Shown: positions 42,469 through 51,336 of the stretch, in pieces | How the letters are laid out: each line of letters opens with the position of its first letter | How positions within the stretch are numbered: the stretch's first letter is position 1 | Assembly (NCBI RefSeq): GCF_002091755.1 | Contig: NZ_BDAI01000005.1 | Coordinates: forward strand, 310,001 to 374,000 | Reading direction: 5' to 3' | Length of the DNA stretch: 64,000 bases | Origin: Pseudomonas nitroreducens NBRC 12694 | GTDB taxonomy: Bacteria > Pseudomonadota > Gammaproteobacteria > Pseudomonadales > Pseudomonadaceae | The notes under the pieces: generated by a model | What the model saw: only the letters and a program-made list of their open reading frames with translations | Database searches by the model: none | Told to the model about the DNA's origin: nothing | Made by a program: the position numbers and the translations under genes

Positions 42469-44037
42469 GTGACCCGGCCCACCTCCGTCAAGCCCGACAA
42501 TTTCTTCCTGCTGCTCTTCCACGCCCTGCGCCAGCGCCGCGTGCCGATCGCCCTGCGCATCGCCATCCACAGCCTGCTGCTGGTGGCCGCTGCCCTGGTG
42601 ATCTACGCCTGGGTGATGGGCATGCAGTTCAAGCAGGCCATGCAGCAGCAGGCCGACGCCCTCGGCCAGAGCCTGACCACGCAGACCGCGCAGTCGGCCA
42701 CCGAGTTGCTGGTGTCCAACGACATCCTCAGCCTCAACGTGCTGCTCAACAACCTGACCAAGAACCCGCTGGTGGCCCACGCCGCCATCTACAGCGTGGA
42801 CAACCGCATCCTCGCCGAGTCCGGCACGCGGCCCAAGCAGGGCCTGCTGGGCGATGCCGAGGGCCTGTACTCCACGCCGATCACCTTCCAGGAAGTGATC
42901 GCCGGCCACCTGCGCATCAGCCTCGACATGCACCAGTTCGAGCAACCGATGACCGTCAGCCTGCAGAGCATGGGGCTGATCAGCCTGATCCTGCTGCTGC
43001 TCACCCTGACCTTCGGCCTGCGTCTGGGGCGGCAGATTTCCACACCGTTGTTACAGCTTCGTGTCTGGCTGCGCGACCCGGACGACCCCGCTCCAGGCGC
43101 CGGCCTGCAGAACGAGATCGGCGACCTTGCCCGCCAGTTGCAGGCGCGCCTGGTGCCCGAGAAACCGCCAGCTCCCGAACCGCTGGCCAGCGCTCCCGCG
43201 CCGCGCCCGAAAGCGCCTGCCAAGGTCGGCAAGCCCGCGGCCAAAGAGCCGTCGCTGGAAGCAACGGGCCCCGCAGACGAACACGAGTTCGACGAAAACA
43301 TTTTCTCCGACGACGAGCTGCTCGCCTCCGCCGCGCGCCGCAAGGCCGATGCTGACGACGACTTCCCCGAGGAAGAGTTCGAGACCGTGGCGGAAGAGGA
43401 AGCCGAGGACGAAATCGGCGTCGAGGAAGAAGAGCCTGAAGCCGAGCCGGAGCCGATTTCCGCCGGCACCAGCGCTGTGCTGGCCGTGCAACTGGGCGCC
43501 CAGGAACAGCTGCGCCGCCTGCCGCGTGCACGCCTGGTGGACCTGCTGGAACGCTACCGCGACTGCCTGGAGCAAGCCGCGCGCCTGTACAAGGGTACGC
43601 TCTACACCCTCAGCGACGGCGGCAGCCTGATCCTTTTCCACAGCCGCGACCAGGACGAGGAATTCCTCACCAACGCACTGTGCTGCGGCGAGCTGATGCG
43701 CGCCCTGGGCCATGCCCTGCAGATCGAGGTGGCCGACAGCGGCATCACCCTGCAGCTGCAACTGGGCCTGGTGCTGGGCGAAGACGTCGCCGACCTCGAA
43801 CAGGCCGACCTGCTGCAGGATTCCTCTGCCCAGGACGCCCTGGCCCTCAGCCAGCACAGCCGCAACCTGCTGCTGGTGGAAAAATCCATCGGCGACGACG
43901 AGAAGGTCCGCGAGCGGGCACGCATCCGCCCCATCGCCAGCCCGGAAAACGCCTGCTGCGTGGAATGGCTGAAAGAGCCCTACCCATCCATGCTGGAACG
44001 CCAGCTCTCGCGCATGCGCGCCCTGCGCACCAGCTGA
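42469..44037 (+). CDS. AhpA/YtjB-like membrane protein with HAMP and cyclase-like C-terminus
   Basis: 522 residues from the GTG at 42469. TM1 is at about 28-48, a periplasmic region at 49-165, TM2 at 168-186, then a HAMP-like segment (RQISTPLLQLRVWL ... NEIGDLARQLQARL), a highly acidic linker (about 235-335) and a C-terminal domain (335-500). The position divergent from serB and the N-terminal part fit the AhpA/YtjB family. The C-terminal domain follows the class III nucleotidyl cyclase pattern (SAVLAVQLGA; ARLVDLLERYRDCLEQAARL; GTLYTLSDGGSLILF; LQLGLVLGE), but the usual FADI aspartate is glutamine and GDG is not aligned, so catalysis is unlikely. The cyclase resemblance is my own reading, not an established annotation. 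Confidence 0.7.
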   Translation: MTRPTSVKPDNFFLLLFHALRQRRVPIALRIAIHSLLLVAAALVIYAWVMGMQFKQAMQQQADALGQSLTTQTAQSATELLVSNDILSLNVLLNNLTKNPLVAHAAIYSVDNRILAESGTRPKQGLLGDAEGLYSTPITFQEVIAGHLRISLDMHQFEQPMTVSLQSMGLISLILLLLTLTFGLRLGRQISTPLLQLRVWLRDPDDPAPGAGLQNEIGDLARQLQARLVPEKPPAPEPLASAPAPRPKAPAKVGKPAAKEPSLEATGPADEHEFDENIFSDDELLASAARRKADADDDFPEEEFETVAEEEAEDEIGVEEEEPEAEPEPISAGTSAVLAVQLGAQEQLRRLPRARLVDLLERYRDCLEQAARLYKGTLYTLSDGGSLILFHSRDQDEEFLTNALCCGELMRALGHALQIEVADSGITLQLQLGLVLGEDVADLEQADLLQDSSAQDALALSQHSRNLLLVEKSIGDDEKVRERARIRPIASPENACCVEWLKEPYPSMLERQLSRMRALRTS

Positions 44038-44087
44038 CCCCCAATAGAAAGAGAGGGGGCCGCCCGGCCCCACGTGGAACGGATTCC

Positions 44088-44624
44088 ATGACCACCCTGA
44101 TCACCCATCCCTTGCCTGTGCTGGCCTTGGGCCTCGCGCTCGGCTCGCGCGCCATCGGGCCGCGCCTGCTGCTGGCCGGCATGCTCGCCGCGTGCCTACC
44201 CGACCTCGATGTGCTGGCCTTCAAGCTGGGCATTGCCTACCACGACGCCTTCGGTCATCGAGGCTTCAGCCATTCCCTGCTGTTCGCGGCGTGCCTGGGT
44301 GTGCTTGGGGCGCTGTGCTGCCGCCTGCTGGGCAGCGGCCCCCTGAAAGCCGCCCTGTGGATCGGCCTGGCAACCGCCTCCCATAGCGTGCTGGATGCGA
44401 TGACCGACGGAGGACTGGGCGTCGCCTGGTTCTGGCCGTGGAGCGAGCAGCGCTACTTCCTGCCCCTGCACCCGATCGAGGTCTCGCCCATCGGCCTGTC
44501 GCGCTTCCTCAGCCCGCGCGGCCTGGAAGTACTGCTCTCCGAGGCGCGCTGGGTCTGGCTGCCTTGCCTGGGCATGGCGCTGGCCGGCATTGGAGTACGC
44601 CGCCTGCTGCGCGGGGACGCCTGA
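44088..44624 (+). CDS. YdjM-like inner-membrane metal-dependent hydrolase
   Basis: 178 residues with about four or five membrane helices. It has the DUF457/YdjM features: LAACLPDLDVLAF, HRGFSHSLLFAACLG and SHSVLDAMTDGG, where histidines and aspartates could bind a metal. Starts 50 bases after the AhpA-like gene on the same strand, with a GC hairpin (GGGGCC/GGCCCC) in the gap. Related proteins are LexA-regulated in some bacteria; no LexA box was seen here. The substrate is unknown. It is convergent with the next gene, with one base between stops. Confidence 0.8.
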   Translation: MTTLITHPLPVLALGLALGSRAIGPRLLLAGMLAACLPDLDVLAFKLGIAYHDAFGHRGFSHSLLFAACLGVLGALCCRLLGSGPLKAALWIGLATASHSVLDAMTDGGLGVAWFWPWSEQRYFLPLHPIEVSPIGLSRFLSPRGLEVLLSEARWVWLPCLGMALAGIGVRRLLRGDA

Positions 44625-44625
44625 C

Positions 44626-45864
44626 TCAGCGTTTGCCGAGCTGCGCCTGGAGCTGGTCCAGCAGCGAGGCCTGCTCACCCTGCAACGGCAACTGCGCACT
44701 GTAGCCCTGGAAACTGCTGAACCGTGCCTGGTAATCGAGTTCCAGCTGAAAGCGGTTGTCCCAGCCGGGCGAATCTTCCGGCATCAGCTGGTCGCAATCG
44801 TGCAGCGCCTGCAACGTATCGCAGGGCTTGTAGGCCTGCGGATAGACCTGGCGCTTCCAGAGTACCCACGGCGACAGCGTCAACGCCGCGAGACGATTGC
44901 GCCGCAAGTCCAGCTCCAGCAACTGCAGCAGCCCGTTGCCGCCCAGGTACTGGTGCTGGTAGTCGACCATCACCATATCGACGCTGTGCCCCCGGTCGTT
45001 GAGCAGTCGGGTGTGCACAGCGCCATCGGTGTGCGCGTTCAGGGTGAGGAACACCTGGTCGTTGCGACGGATCAGCCGATCCCAGAGCAGCACGCCACTG
45101 GCATTGTCCTCGCGGGACAGCTCCGCCACGCCCTTGTCGGTGCGCCGCAGGATGCTGTGGGACGCGAGAATCACCGGCACATGGGGATGCTCGTCGATGA
45201 CGCTCTGCGCCCACACCAGAGTGGCTTCAGAAGGGTTCCAGTCCAGCGCCAGCAGCAGGAACGACTGCCCATAGCGCTGGAACAGGTGCACCTGGCTCAG
45301 CCCCCTGGGATCGCTGCCGACATAGGTACTCTGCCAGGCCGCGCGCTGAGGTCCGAAGTGGTCAGCGAAGCGGTCAAGGAACGATCGGCGGTCATCGCTA
45401 CTGGCCTCCTCATGCACGTCGCGTTCGCCCGTGGCGATGCTGTAGGGCACGCCGCGCTCCTCCAGCGTACGCATGGCACCGCTGGCGGTCTGCCATTGGG
45501 TGGCGACGCCGGCGTTCTCCACCACATCCCCCAGGTGCACCACCAGCGGCACCTGGAGAACCTCGGCGTGCTTGGCCAGCCAGAACGTCTGGGCGAAGAA
45601 CGCCAGCGCCGGCTGGTACGGCAAGCCGGGAAAGCGCTGCTCGCTGCGGAACAGGTGGCGCTGGCGGTGGTTGTTCTCCGCGTAGAACTGGGTGTCGGGC
45701 AGCAGCGGCAGCACGAAGCTGCCACCCCCGGAGACGATTTCCAGGGGCGGTAGCGGATGCTGGCGGAAGAATGCCTGGTCCCGCTCGACCACATCCTGGG
45801 TATCGGAATCGTCGCAGCCGACCAGCAGCAGACAGCAGGCAAGAAGGGATGTCAGTACTTTCAT
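44626..45864 (-). CDS. Lipoprotein of the calcineurin-like phosphoesterase fold, motifs degenerate
   Basis: 412 residues from the ATG at 45864. Lipobox LLVGC gives an acylated Cys17 followed by Asp-Asp, which favours inner-membrane retention by the E. coli rule. The fold is recognisable: LPDTQFYAE, VVHLGDVVEN, PVILASHSIL. However, GNHD reads GERD (in SIATGERDV) and the last GHxH reads AHTD, so metal binding is probably impaired. The start overlaps the upstream glycosyltransferase-like gene's stop by one base (TGATG); a GTG one codon earlier is possible. Role unknown. Confidence 0.7.
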   Translation of the reverse strand: MKVLTSLLACCLLLVGCDDSDTQDVVERDQAFFRQHPLPPLEIVSGGGSFVLPLLPDTQFYAENNHRQRHLFRSEQRFPGLPYQPALAFFAQTFWLAKHAEVLQVPLVVHLGDVVENAGVATQWQTASGAMRTLEERGVPYSIATGERDVHEEASSDDRRSFLDRFADHFGPQRAAWQSTYVGSDPRGLSQVHLFQRYGQSFLLLALDWNPSEATLVWAQSVIDEHPHVPVILASHSILRRTDKGVAELSREDNASGVLLWDRLIRRNDQVFLTLNAHTDGAVHTRLLNDRGHSVDMVMVDYQHQYLGGNGLLQLLELDLRRNRLAALTLSPWVLWKRQVYPQAYKPCDTLQALHDCDQLMPEDSPGWDNRFQLELDYQARFSSFQGYSAQLPLQGEQASLLDQLQAQLGKR

Positions 45865-47489
45865 CACGGATTGGAGCCCACTCCGGGGAGGCGCAGCAGG
45901 CGATAGGTGTCATTGTCGAAGCGGCCCTCGAACAACTGCTCCGGGGCCGTGGGCAGGGAGGCGGCGATACGCTCGGCATCGCGCGCCTGGATCATCAGGT
46001 ACAGCGGGCCGCGCTGGGCAGCCAACTGCTCCGGATGGTCGAGGAACAGCGGCTGCAGGTCACGGTCGAGATTGACCATCAGCTTGATCGCCCGCGCGTC
46101 CGGAGCCATGCCATAGAGCGCCAGGGGCGCAGGCTGCGCATCGAGTTTCAGGGCCAGCTTGCGGGAGAACGCCTGGCTGTCGTACAGGCGATGCTCCACC
46201 GGCTCGAAGACCAGAATGTAGCTTGCCCACAGTGCCAGCGCCGCCCCCAGGGCCAGTGCCGCCGGCCGCCGCCAGCGCAGTGCGCCCAGCACCAGCAGCG
46301 CAGCGAGAACCACGATACTGGCTGGCAGGCGCCAGCCCAGTGCGGCAAGCTCCTGCGGGTAGCGCTTCCAGGCCAGCCACAACCCGGCCAGCAGCAAGGC
46401 CGGCAAGGCGAGCCAAAGCACGCGCAGTACGCCACGCAGCACCTGCGCCAGACGGCTGCCGGCGACCATGAAGGGATACCCGGCGACAATGGCCGCCAAC
46501 GGAGCCAGGGCAACGATGTAGCGGGCCTTCTTGGCCTGCGGTACCGACAGGCCGACCATGACGACCAGCGCCGCCAGGGCACAACCCGCCACCAGGCGGA
46601 ACGCCGGCTCGCGGCGCTGCTGCCAGAGCAGCGCCAGCGCCGGCAACGCCAGCGGGAAGGCCAGGGCGTAGTTGCCCAGCGAACTGCGGAAGTAATACAG
46701 GGCATCGCTGGAGCCGGCGGAGCCGTCCAGACGGCCGATCACCTGCATCCGCAGGACATCCTGGACAAACTCCTCTCCGCCGGTGGAGCGCGCCAGGGCA
46801 ATCAGCGCGAGCACGCAGAGCATCAGCAGGACCAGCGCGCTTGCCGAGAAGGCAACCAGAGCCTTCCAGCGCCGGTCCAGCAGCAACTGGCTGCACACCA
46901 TGCCGGCCGGCACCACCAGCCCCAGCGGGCCACGCAGGGCAAAACCGATGAACAGCAGTGGCAGCAGGCGCAGCAGCAGGCCCGGCACGCCATGGCGCTC
47001 GGCCTGAAACGCCCGGTAGAAGGCCAGCAGCCCTACGGCAGCGACCATCAGGTCGAGGGACACGGCCCGGGTCTCGCTGACGAAGGTGGCCGTCAGCAGC
47101 AGCAGCGCCAGGCTGACCAGCGCCCAGGAGCGCGAGAACGGAGCCACCAGGCGATACACCATGCCGGCGCAGACGGCCGCCGCTACCGCGGTGGGCAGCC
47201 AGGCGGTGAGCTCGGTGACCCGCCCCAGCGGTAGCGAGAGCAGGTAGGTCAGGAGGGTGGAGGTAGCCGGATAGTCCGGGTAGGGTGCGCCGTAGGTGGT
47301 CGGGAACCAGCTGGGCCCATGGCGCAGCATTTCGCGGGCGAACAGCACGAAGCGCGAGTCGAAGCCAACGAAGGCGTCACCGTGCACACCGAGCAGGAAC
47401 AGCACCAGAGCCGCCAGCATGACGCAAAGCGTCTGACGACTCAGGGCGGAATCTGCCTGAATACCGGACGTAGGAGGGAATGACGACAC
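45864..47489 (-). CDS. GT39/ArnT-like polytopic membrane glycosyltransferase
   Basis: About 541 residues from a GTG at 47489 (GAGAG 8 bases upstream); a TTG at 47546 is also possible. About 11-12 membrane helices, with a periplasmic first loop GFDSRFVLFAREML followed by PYPDYPATST. This is the usual layout of lipid-linked sugar transferases of the PMT/ArnT (GT39/GT83) type, in which the first-loop acidic residues are catalytic. The classic second acidic residue directly after is Ser here (FDSR), so donor and acceptor cannot be named. It is coupled with the phosphoesterase-like lipoprotein. Confidence 0.7.
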   Translation of the reverse strand: MSSFPPTSGIQADSALSRQTLCVMLAALVLFLLGVHGDAFVGFDSRFVLFAREMLRHGPSWFPTTYGAPYPDYPATSTLLTYLLSLPLGRVTELTAWLPTAVAAAVCAGMVYRLVAPFSRSWALVSLALLLLTATFVSETRAVSLDLMVAAVGLLAFYRAFQAERHGVPGLLLRLLPLLFIGFALRGPLGLVVPAGMVCSQLLLDRRWKALVAFSASALVLLMLCVLALIALARSTGGEEFVQDVLRMQVIGRLDGSAGSSDALYYFRSSLGNYALAFPLALPALALLWQQRREPAFRLVAGCALAALVVMVGLSVPQAKKARYIVALAPLAAIVAGYPFMVAGSRLAQVLRGVLRVLWLALPALLLAGLWLAWKRYPQELAALGWRLPASIVVLAALLVLGALRWRRPAALALGAALALWASYILVFEPVEHRLYDSQAFSRKLALKLDAQPAPLALYGMAPDARAIKLMVNLDRDLQPLFLDHPEQLAAQRGPLYLMIQARDAERIAASLPTAPEQLFEGRFDNDTYRLLRLPGVGSNP

Positions 47490-47604
47490 GCTTGAGTCTC
47501 TCGCAGGCTCCGCGCGGAAACGTCCGGGCGCCAATAGCCTGCACAAGCGCCCGTAGATACCACAGGGGCCGTCAAGAAGATGTCAAAACCGGCCACGGCA
47601 GATG

Positions 47605-47639
47605 CAAAACGGCCCGCAAAGCCAAACTCTGCGGGCCGT
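47605..47639 (-). terminator. Terminator after the PqiC-like gene
   Basis: ACGGCCCGCA (47609-47618) pairs with TGCGGGCCGT (47630-47639); on the minus strand TTTTGC follows. It lies 27 bases after the PqiC-like stop and ahead of the glycosyltransferase gene. Confidence 0.75.
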
Positions 47640-47665
47640 GGAATTTCGCGCCGAGCAGTGCCGGC

Positions 47666-48388
47666 TTAGAAGCGGTAGACCTCGACGTCAGTGCGGATCG
47701 GCACCACCAGCGGGATCTTCGGCCCCTCCACCTTGGGCTTGGCCACCTGCTCGGTATTGGCTACCTGCGGCTTGCGCGGCGGCGCCGCCTGCTGTTCGGC
47801 AACCGCGGCGGCGACCGGACGTACGTCGCGAGCGAGCTGCGCGGACAGCTTGCGCAGCAGGTCGCCCTGGGCACGCACCTGGTCCTGCACGCTGCCAGAA
47901 TGCGCTTCTTCCTCGCGGAAGACGCGGCTGTCACGCAGCTCACCCTTCGGGTCGAGCAGACGCCAGCGCGCCTCCAGCACCGCCGGTTCCTTGGGGCCGG
48001 AATCCAGGCGACTGATGGTCAGCATGACCTGCACCTGCGGAGTGAAACCGGGCTTCTCCGGGAACAGCGCCAGACGGGTGCTGTCCAGCTCGCCCGACAG
48101 CAGGCGCATCAGCTGCTGGCTGACGTTGGTTTCCAGGCTGCCAGCCCAGCGGGCTTCAGTCGACAGGTTGAGGATACCGTCGGCCTGGCGCTGGACCATG
48201 GTCTCGCGCTTCAGGTAATCGGCCAGGGACACCGGGCCGAGCAGAACCGCGACGCCGTTGTCACGGGTCGGAACAGGAACCGCGCCCGCGTCCAGTTGGT
48301 ACAACTGGGTCGGTCGGTTCACTGTACAGCCCGTCAGCCCAAGGAGGCTGACGAGAGAAAATAAGGCCAAGACGCGCCAAGCGCTCAT
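47666..48388 (-). CDS. PqiC-family (YmbA-like) outer-membrane lipoprotein
   Basis: 240 residues. Signal peptide with lipobox LTGC (Cys21), then a DUF330/PqiC domain (YQLDAGAVPV, NGVAVLLGPVSLADYLKRET, ARWAGSLETNVSQQLMRLL) and a Pro/Lys-rich tail. PqiC proteins are outer-membrane partners of MCE lipid-transport systems, but no MCE gene is adjacent. The ATG at 48388 is used (GGTGA 6 bases before); one at 48403 would add five residues. Confidence 0.85.
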   Translation of the reverse strand: MSAWRVLALFSLVSLLGLTGCTVNRPTQLYQLDAGAVPVPTRDNGVAVLLGPVSLADYLKRETMVQRQADGILNLSTEARWAGSLETNVSQQLMRLLSGELDSTRLALFPEKPGFTPQVQVMLTISRLDSGPKEPAVLEARWRLLDPKGELRDSRVFREEEAHSGSVQDQVRAQGDLLRKLSAQLARDVRPVAAAVAEQQAAPPRKPQVANTEQVAKPKVEGPKIPLVVPIRTDVEVYRF

Positions 48389-48539
48389 CTGGTTCACCGT
48401 CATTCGCCGAAAATCGGCGCTACTTCCAACAAATTTCACTATGACTTCAGGCAACGCGCCGAGGCGCCAGTAGCCAAAGGGACGTATCATCCCTCAACCG
48501 GCGCCTCAGCTCCAGAGGCAGAATGTATCGAACCGCGTT

Positions 48540-50804
48540 TCAATCCTGAGACAGCGATTCTACCAGCAAGGCGTCCACTCGCTGGAAACCGCGCGGCAGT
48601 TTGTTGCCACGACGCCCCCTTTCGCCCTTGTAGTGCTCCAGATCGTCACCCTTGAGCGAAAGTGTCCGCTTGCCGGCCTGCAGCACCAGGGTCGCGCCCG
48701 TCGGAAGAACAGCGAGGTCGGTGAGATACTCCTCGCGGCTCGCCACGCGGTCACCCGGCACGCTGATGATCTTGTTGCCCTTGCCCTTGGCCAGCTGCGG
48801 CAGGTCGGAAACCTTGAACAGCAGCAGACGGCCTTCGGTGGTCACGGCGGCGATCCAGTCCTGCTCCAGGTCGTTGACCGGCCGCGGGGCCATGACCTGC
48901 GCGCCATTGGGCAGGCTGAGCAGCGCCTTGCCGGCCTTGTTCTTGGCCTGCATGTCCTCGCCCTTGGCGACGAAGCCGTAGCCGGCGTCGGAGGCCAGCA
49001 CGTACAGGGCATTGTCCTCCGGCAGCAGCACCCGCTCGAAGGAGGCGCCCGGCGGCGGCGTCAGGCGGCCGGTCAACGGCTCACCCTGGCCACGGGCCGA
49101 TGGCAGGCCGTGGGCGGCCAGCGAATAGCTGCGACCGGTGGAATCGATGAACACCGCGTACTGGTTCGAGCGGCCCGGCGCAGCGGCCTTGAAGCCGTCT
49201 CCGGCTTTGTAGGACAGACCGGTGGCGTCGATGTCGTGCCCCTTGGCGCAACGTACCCAGCCTTTTTCCGAGAGCACCACGGTGACCGGCTCGGTCGGCA
49301 TCAGCTCGGTTTCCGACAAGGCGCGGGCTTCGGCACGCTCGACGATGGGCGAACGGCGGTCATCGCCGTAGGTCTCGGCGTCAGCGACCAGCTCGTCGCG
49401 CACCAGCTTGCGCAGCTTGGCGTTGGAACCCAGGATCGCCAGCAGTTTGGCGCGCTCCTTGGCCAGCTCGTCCTGCTCGCCGCGGATCTTCATCTCTTCA
49501 AGGCGCGCCAACTGACGCAGGCGGGTATCGAGGATGTAGTCGGCCTGCAGCTCGGAGAGCTCGAAGCGCTGCATGAGGACCGGCTTGGGCTGGTCCTCGG
49601 TGCGGATGATGTGGATGACTTCGTCGAGGTTGAGGAAGGCAACCAGCAAGCCTTCCAACAGGTGCAGGCGCTTCTCGACCTTGTCCAGGCGGAACTGCAG
49701 GCGGCGGCGCACGGTGTCGGTGCGGTAGGTCAGCCACTCGCTGAGCACCTGGCGCAGGTCCTTGACCTGGGGTTTGCCGTCCAGGCCGATGACGTTCATG
49801 TTCACCCGATACGAGCTTTCCAGGTCGGTGGTGGCGAACAGGTGGGTCATCAGTTCTTCGGCATCCACGCGGTTGGAGCGCGGGATGATGACGATGCGGC
49901 AGGGGTTCTCATGGTCCGACTCATCACGCAGGTCGGCCACCATCGGCAGCTTCTTGGCCTGCATCTGGCCGGCGATCTGCTCCAGCACCTTGGCCCCGGA
50001 GACCTGGTGCGGCAGCGCGGTGACGACGATATCGCCATCCTCGACGCGGTACACGGCGCGCATGCGCACCGAGCCGCGGCCGGTTTCGTAGATTTTCTGC
50101 AGGTCGGCGCGCGGGGTGATGATTTCCGCCTCTGTGGGGAAATCCGGGCCTGGGACGAAATCGATCAGGTCGGCGACGGTGGAGCCCGGGTTATCCAGCA
50201 GGTGCACGCAGGCAGCGGCCACTTCGCGCAGGTTGTGCGGCGGAATGTCGGTGGCCATGCCCACGGCGATGCCGGTGGTGCCGTTGAGCAGCAGGTTGGG
50301 CAGGCGCGCCGGCAGCACGGCCGGCTCGTCCAGGGTGCCGTCGAAGTTCGGCACCCAGTCCGCGGTGCCCTGGCCCAGTTCGGAGAGCAAGGTTTCGGCG
50401 TAACGCGACAGACGGGCCTCGGTGTAACGCATGGCGGCGAAGGACTTGGGATCGTCCGGCGCCCCCCAGTTGCCCTGGCCGTCCACCAGCGGATAGCGGT
50501 AGGAGAACGGCTGGGCCATCAGCACCATGGCTTCGTAGCACGCCGAGTCGCCGTGGGGATGGTACTTGCCCAGCACGTCGCCGACGGTACGCGCCGACTT
50601 CTTGTGCTTGGAGTCTGCGTCCAGGCCCAGTTCACTCATGGCATAGACGATTCGCCGCTGTACCGGCTTGAGGCCGTCGCCGATGTGCGGTAGGGCGCGG
50701 TCCATGATCACGTACATGGAATAGTTCAGGTAAGCCTGTTCGGTGAAGTCGGCCAGTGACCGGCGCTCCACGCCCTCCAGACTCAGATCGAGGGTTTCGC
50801 TCAT
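48540..50804 (-). CDS. parC: DNA topoisomerase IV subunit A
   Basis: Decatenates sister chromosomes with ParE. 754 residues: winged-helix DNA-gate domain with the catalytic Tyr in RLSRYAETLL, coiled coil, and a C-terminal beta-pinwheel. The quinolone-resistance region reads HPHGDSACYEA, with Ser87 and Glu91 as in the susceptible form. It is last in the run that begins at nudF; the retropepsin-like gene stops 7 bases before. Confidence 0.97.
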   Translation of the reverse strand: MSETLDLSLEGVERRSLADFTEQAYLNYSMYVIMDRALPHIGDGLKPVQRRIVYAMSELGLDADSKHKKSARTVGDVLGKYHPHGDSACYEAMVLMAQPFSYRYPLVDGQGNWGAPDDPKSFAAMRYTEARLSRYAETLLSELGQGTADWVPNFDGTLDEPAVLPARLPNLLLNGTTGIAVGMATDIPPHNLREVAAACVHLLDNPGSTVADLIDFVPGPDFPTEAEIITPRADLQKIYETGRGSVRMRAVYRVEDGDIVVTALPHQVSGAKVLEQIAGQMQAKKLPMVADLRDESDHENPCRIVIIPRSNRVDAEELMTHLFATTDLESSYRVNMNVIGLDGKPQVKDLRQVLSEWLTYRTDTVRRRLQFRLDKVEKRLHLLEGLLVAFLNLDEVIHIIRTEDQPKPVLMQRFELSELQADYILDTRLRQLARLEEMKIRGEQDELAKERAKLLAILGSNAKLRKLVRDELVADAETYGDDRRSPIVERAEARALSETELMPTEPVTVVLSEKGWVRCAKGHDIDATGLSYKAGDGFKAAAPGRSNQYAVFIDSTGRSYSLAAHGLPSARGQGEPLTGRLTPPPGASFERVLLPEDNALYVLASDAGYGFVAKGEDMQAKNKAGKALLSLPNGAQVMAPRPVNDLEQDWIAAVTTEGRLLLFKVSDLPQLAKGKGNKIISVPGDRVASREEYLTDLAVLPTGATLVLQAGKRTLSLKGDDLEHYKGERGRRGNKLPRGFQRVDALLVESLSQD

Positions 50805-50811
50805 GCGTGCC

Positions 50812-51336
50812 TCACGGTGTAGATCGCTGGCGCAGCACCAGGGTGCCGTCCTGCTGGGTGAAATCCAGTTGTCTGAGTGCGCTCATGCCGAGCAGCACCT
50901 CGTCGCCTTCCATGCCCGGCGCGATCAGCGCCGGCACATCGGTGAGACGGATGTCGCCGAGCTGCAGGTTGGGCAGGCGCGTGCGCCAGCCCTGGCTGCG
51001 GCCGTTGGCGGTGTCCAGGGTGATCGGCAACCCGCGCGGCAGGCCGAGCCGGTCGGCCAGGCGCTGCGGCAGGGCTACCTGGGTAGCACCAGTGTCGAGC
51101 ATGAAGGTCACCGCCTCGCCATTGATCCGGCCGTCGGCCACATAGTGGCCGGCGCGATTGCCCACCAACCGCACTTCCACGGCGCCATTGGCGCGAGTCG
51201 ACTGCGGTTGAGGGTTGGGATTGTGCTGACGGGTTTCCCAGGCGCCGAAATAGTGGGTGGCGAGCAGGATGCCCGCGCCCCAGGCGAGGAACATCATGAC
51301 CTTGCCGACCCGCTTGCCCGGTACTGCGTCGTTCAT
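50812..51336 (-). CDS. Retropepsin-like membrane aspartic protease
   Basis: 174 residues. An N-terminal membrane anchor (KVMMFLAWGAGILLATHYF) is followed by a single retropepsin-type domain with the catalytic FMLDTGATQVALP (near residue 80) and MEGDEVLLGMSALRQLDF. This is the bacterial clan AA family (TIGR02281-type), which should work as a dimer in the periplasm or on its face. The substrate is unknown. It overlaps the preceding gene by four bases (ATGA). Confidence 0.85.
   Translation of the reverse strand: MNDAVPGKRVGKVMMFLAWGAGILLATHYFGAWETRQHNPNPQPQSTRANGAVEVRLVGNRAGHYVADGRINGEAVTFMLDTGATQVALPQRLADRLGLPRGLPITLDTANGRSQGWRTRLPNLQLGDIRLTDVPALIAPGMEGDEVLLGMSALRQLDFTQQDGTLVLRQRSTP

Noticed and set aside
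45771..47234. 487-codon plus-strand frame opposite the GT39-like gene
   Set aside because: Extremely Gln/Arg/His-rich, the usual antisense of a hydrophobic Leu/Ala-rich membrane protein.
48461..48507. GAGGCGCC/GGCGCCTC pair after parC as a terminator
   Set aside because: The loop is 31 bases with only a weak inner GGGA/TCCC pairing and no T-run; support is too poor to list.
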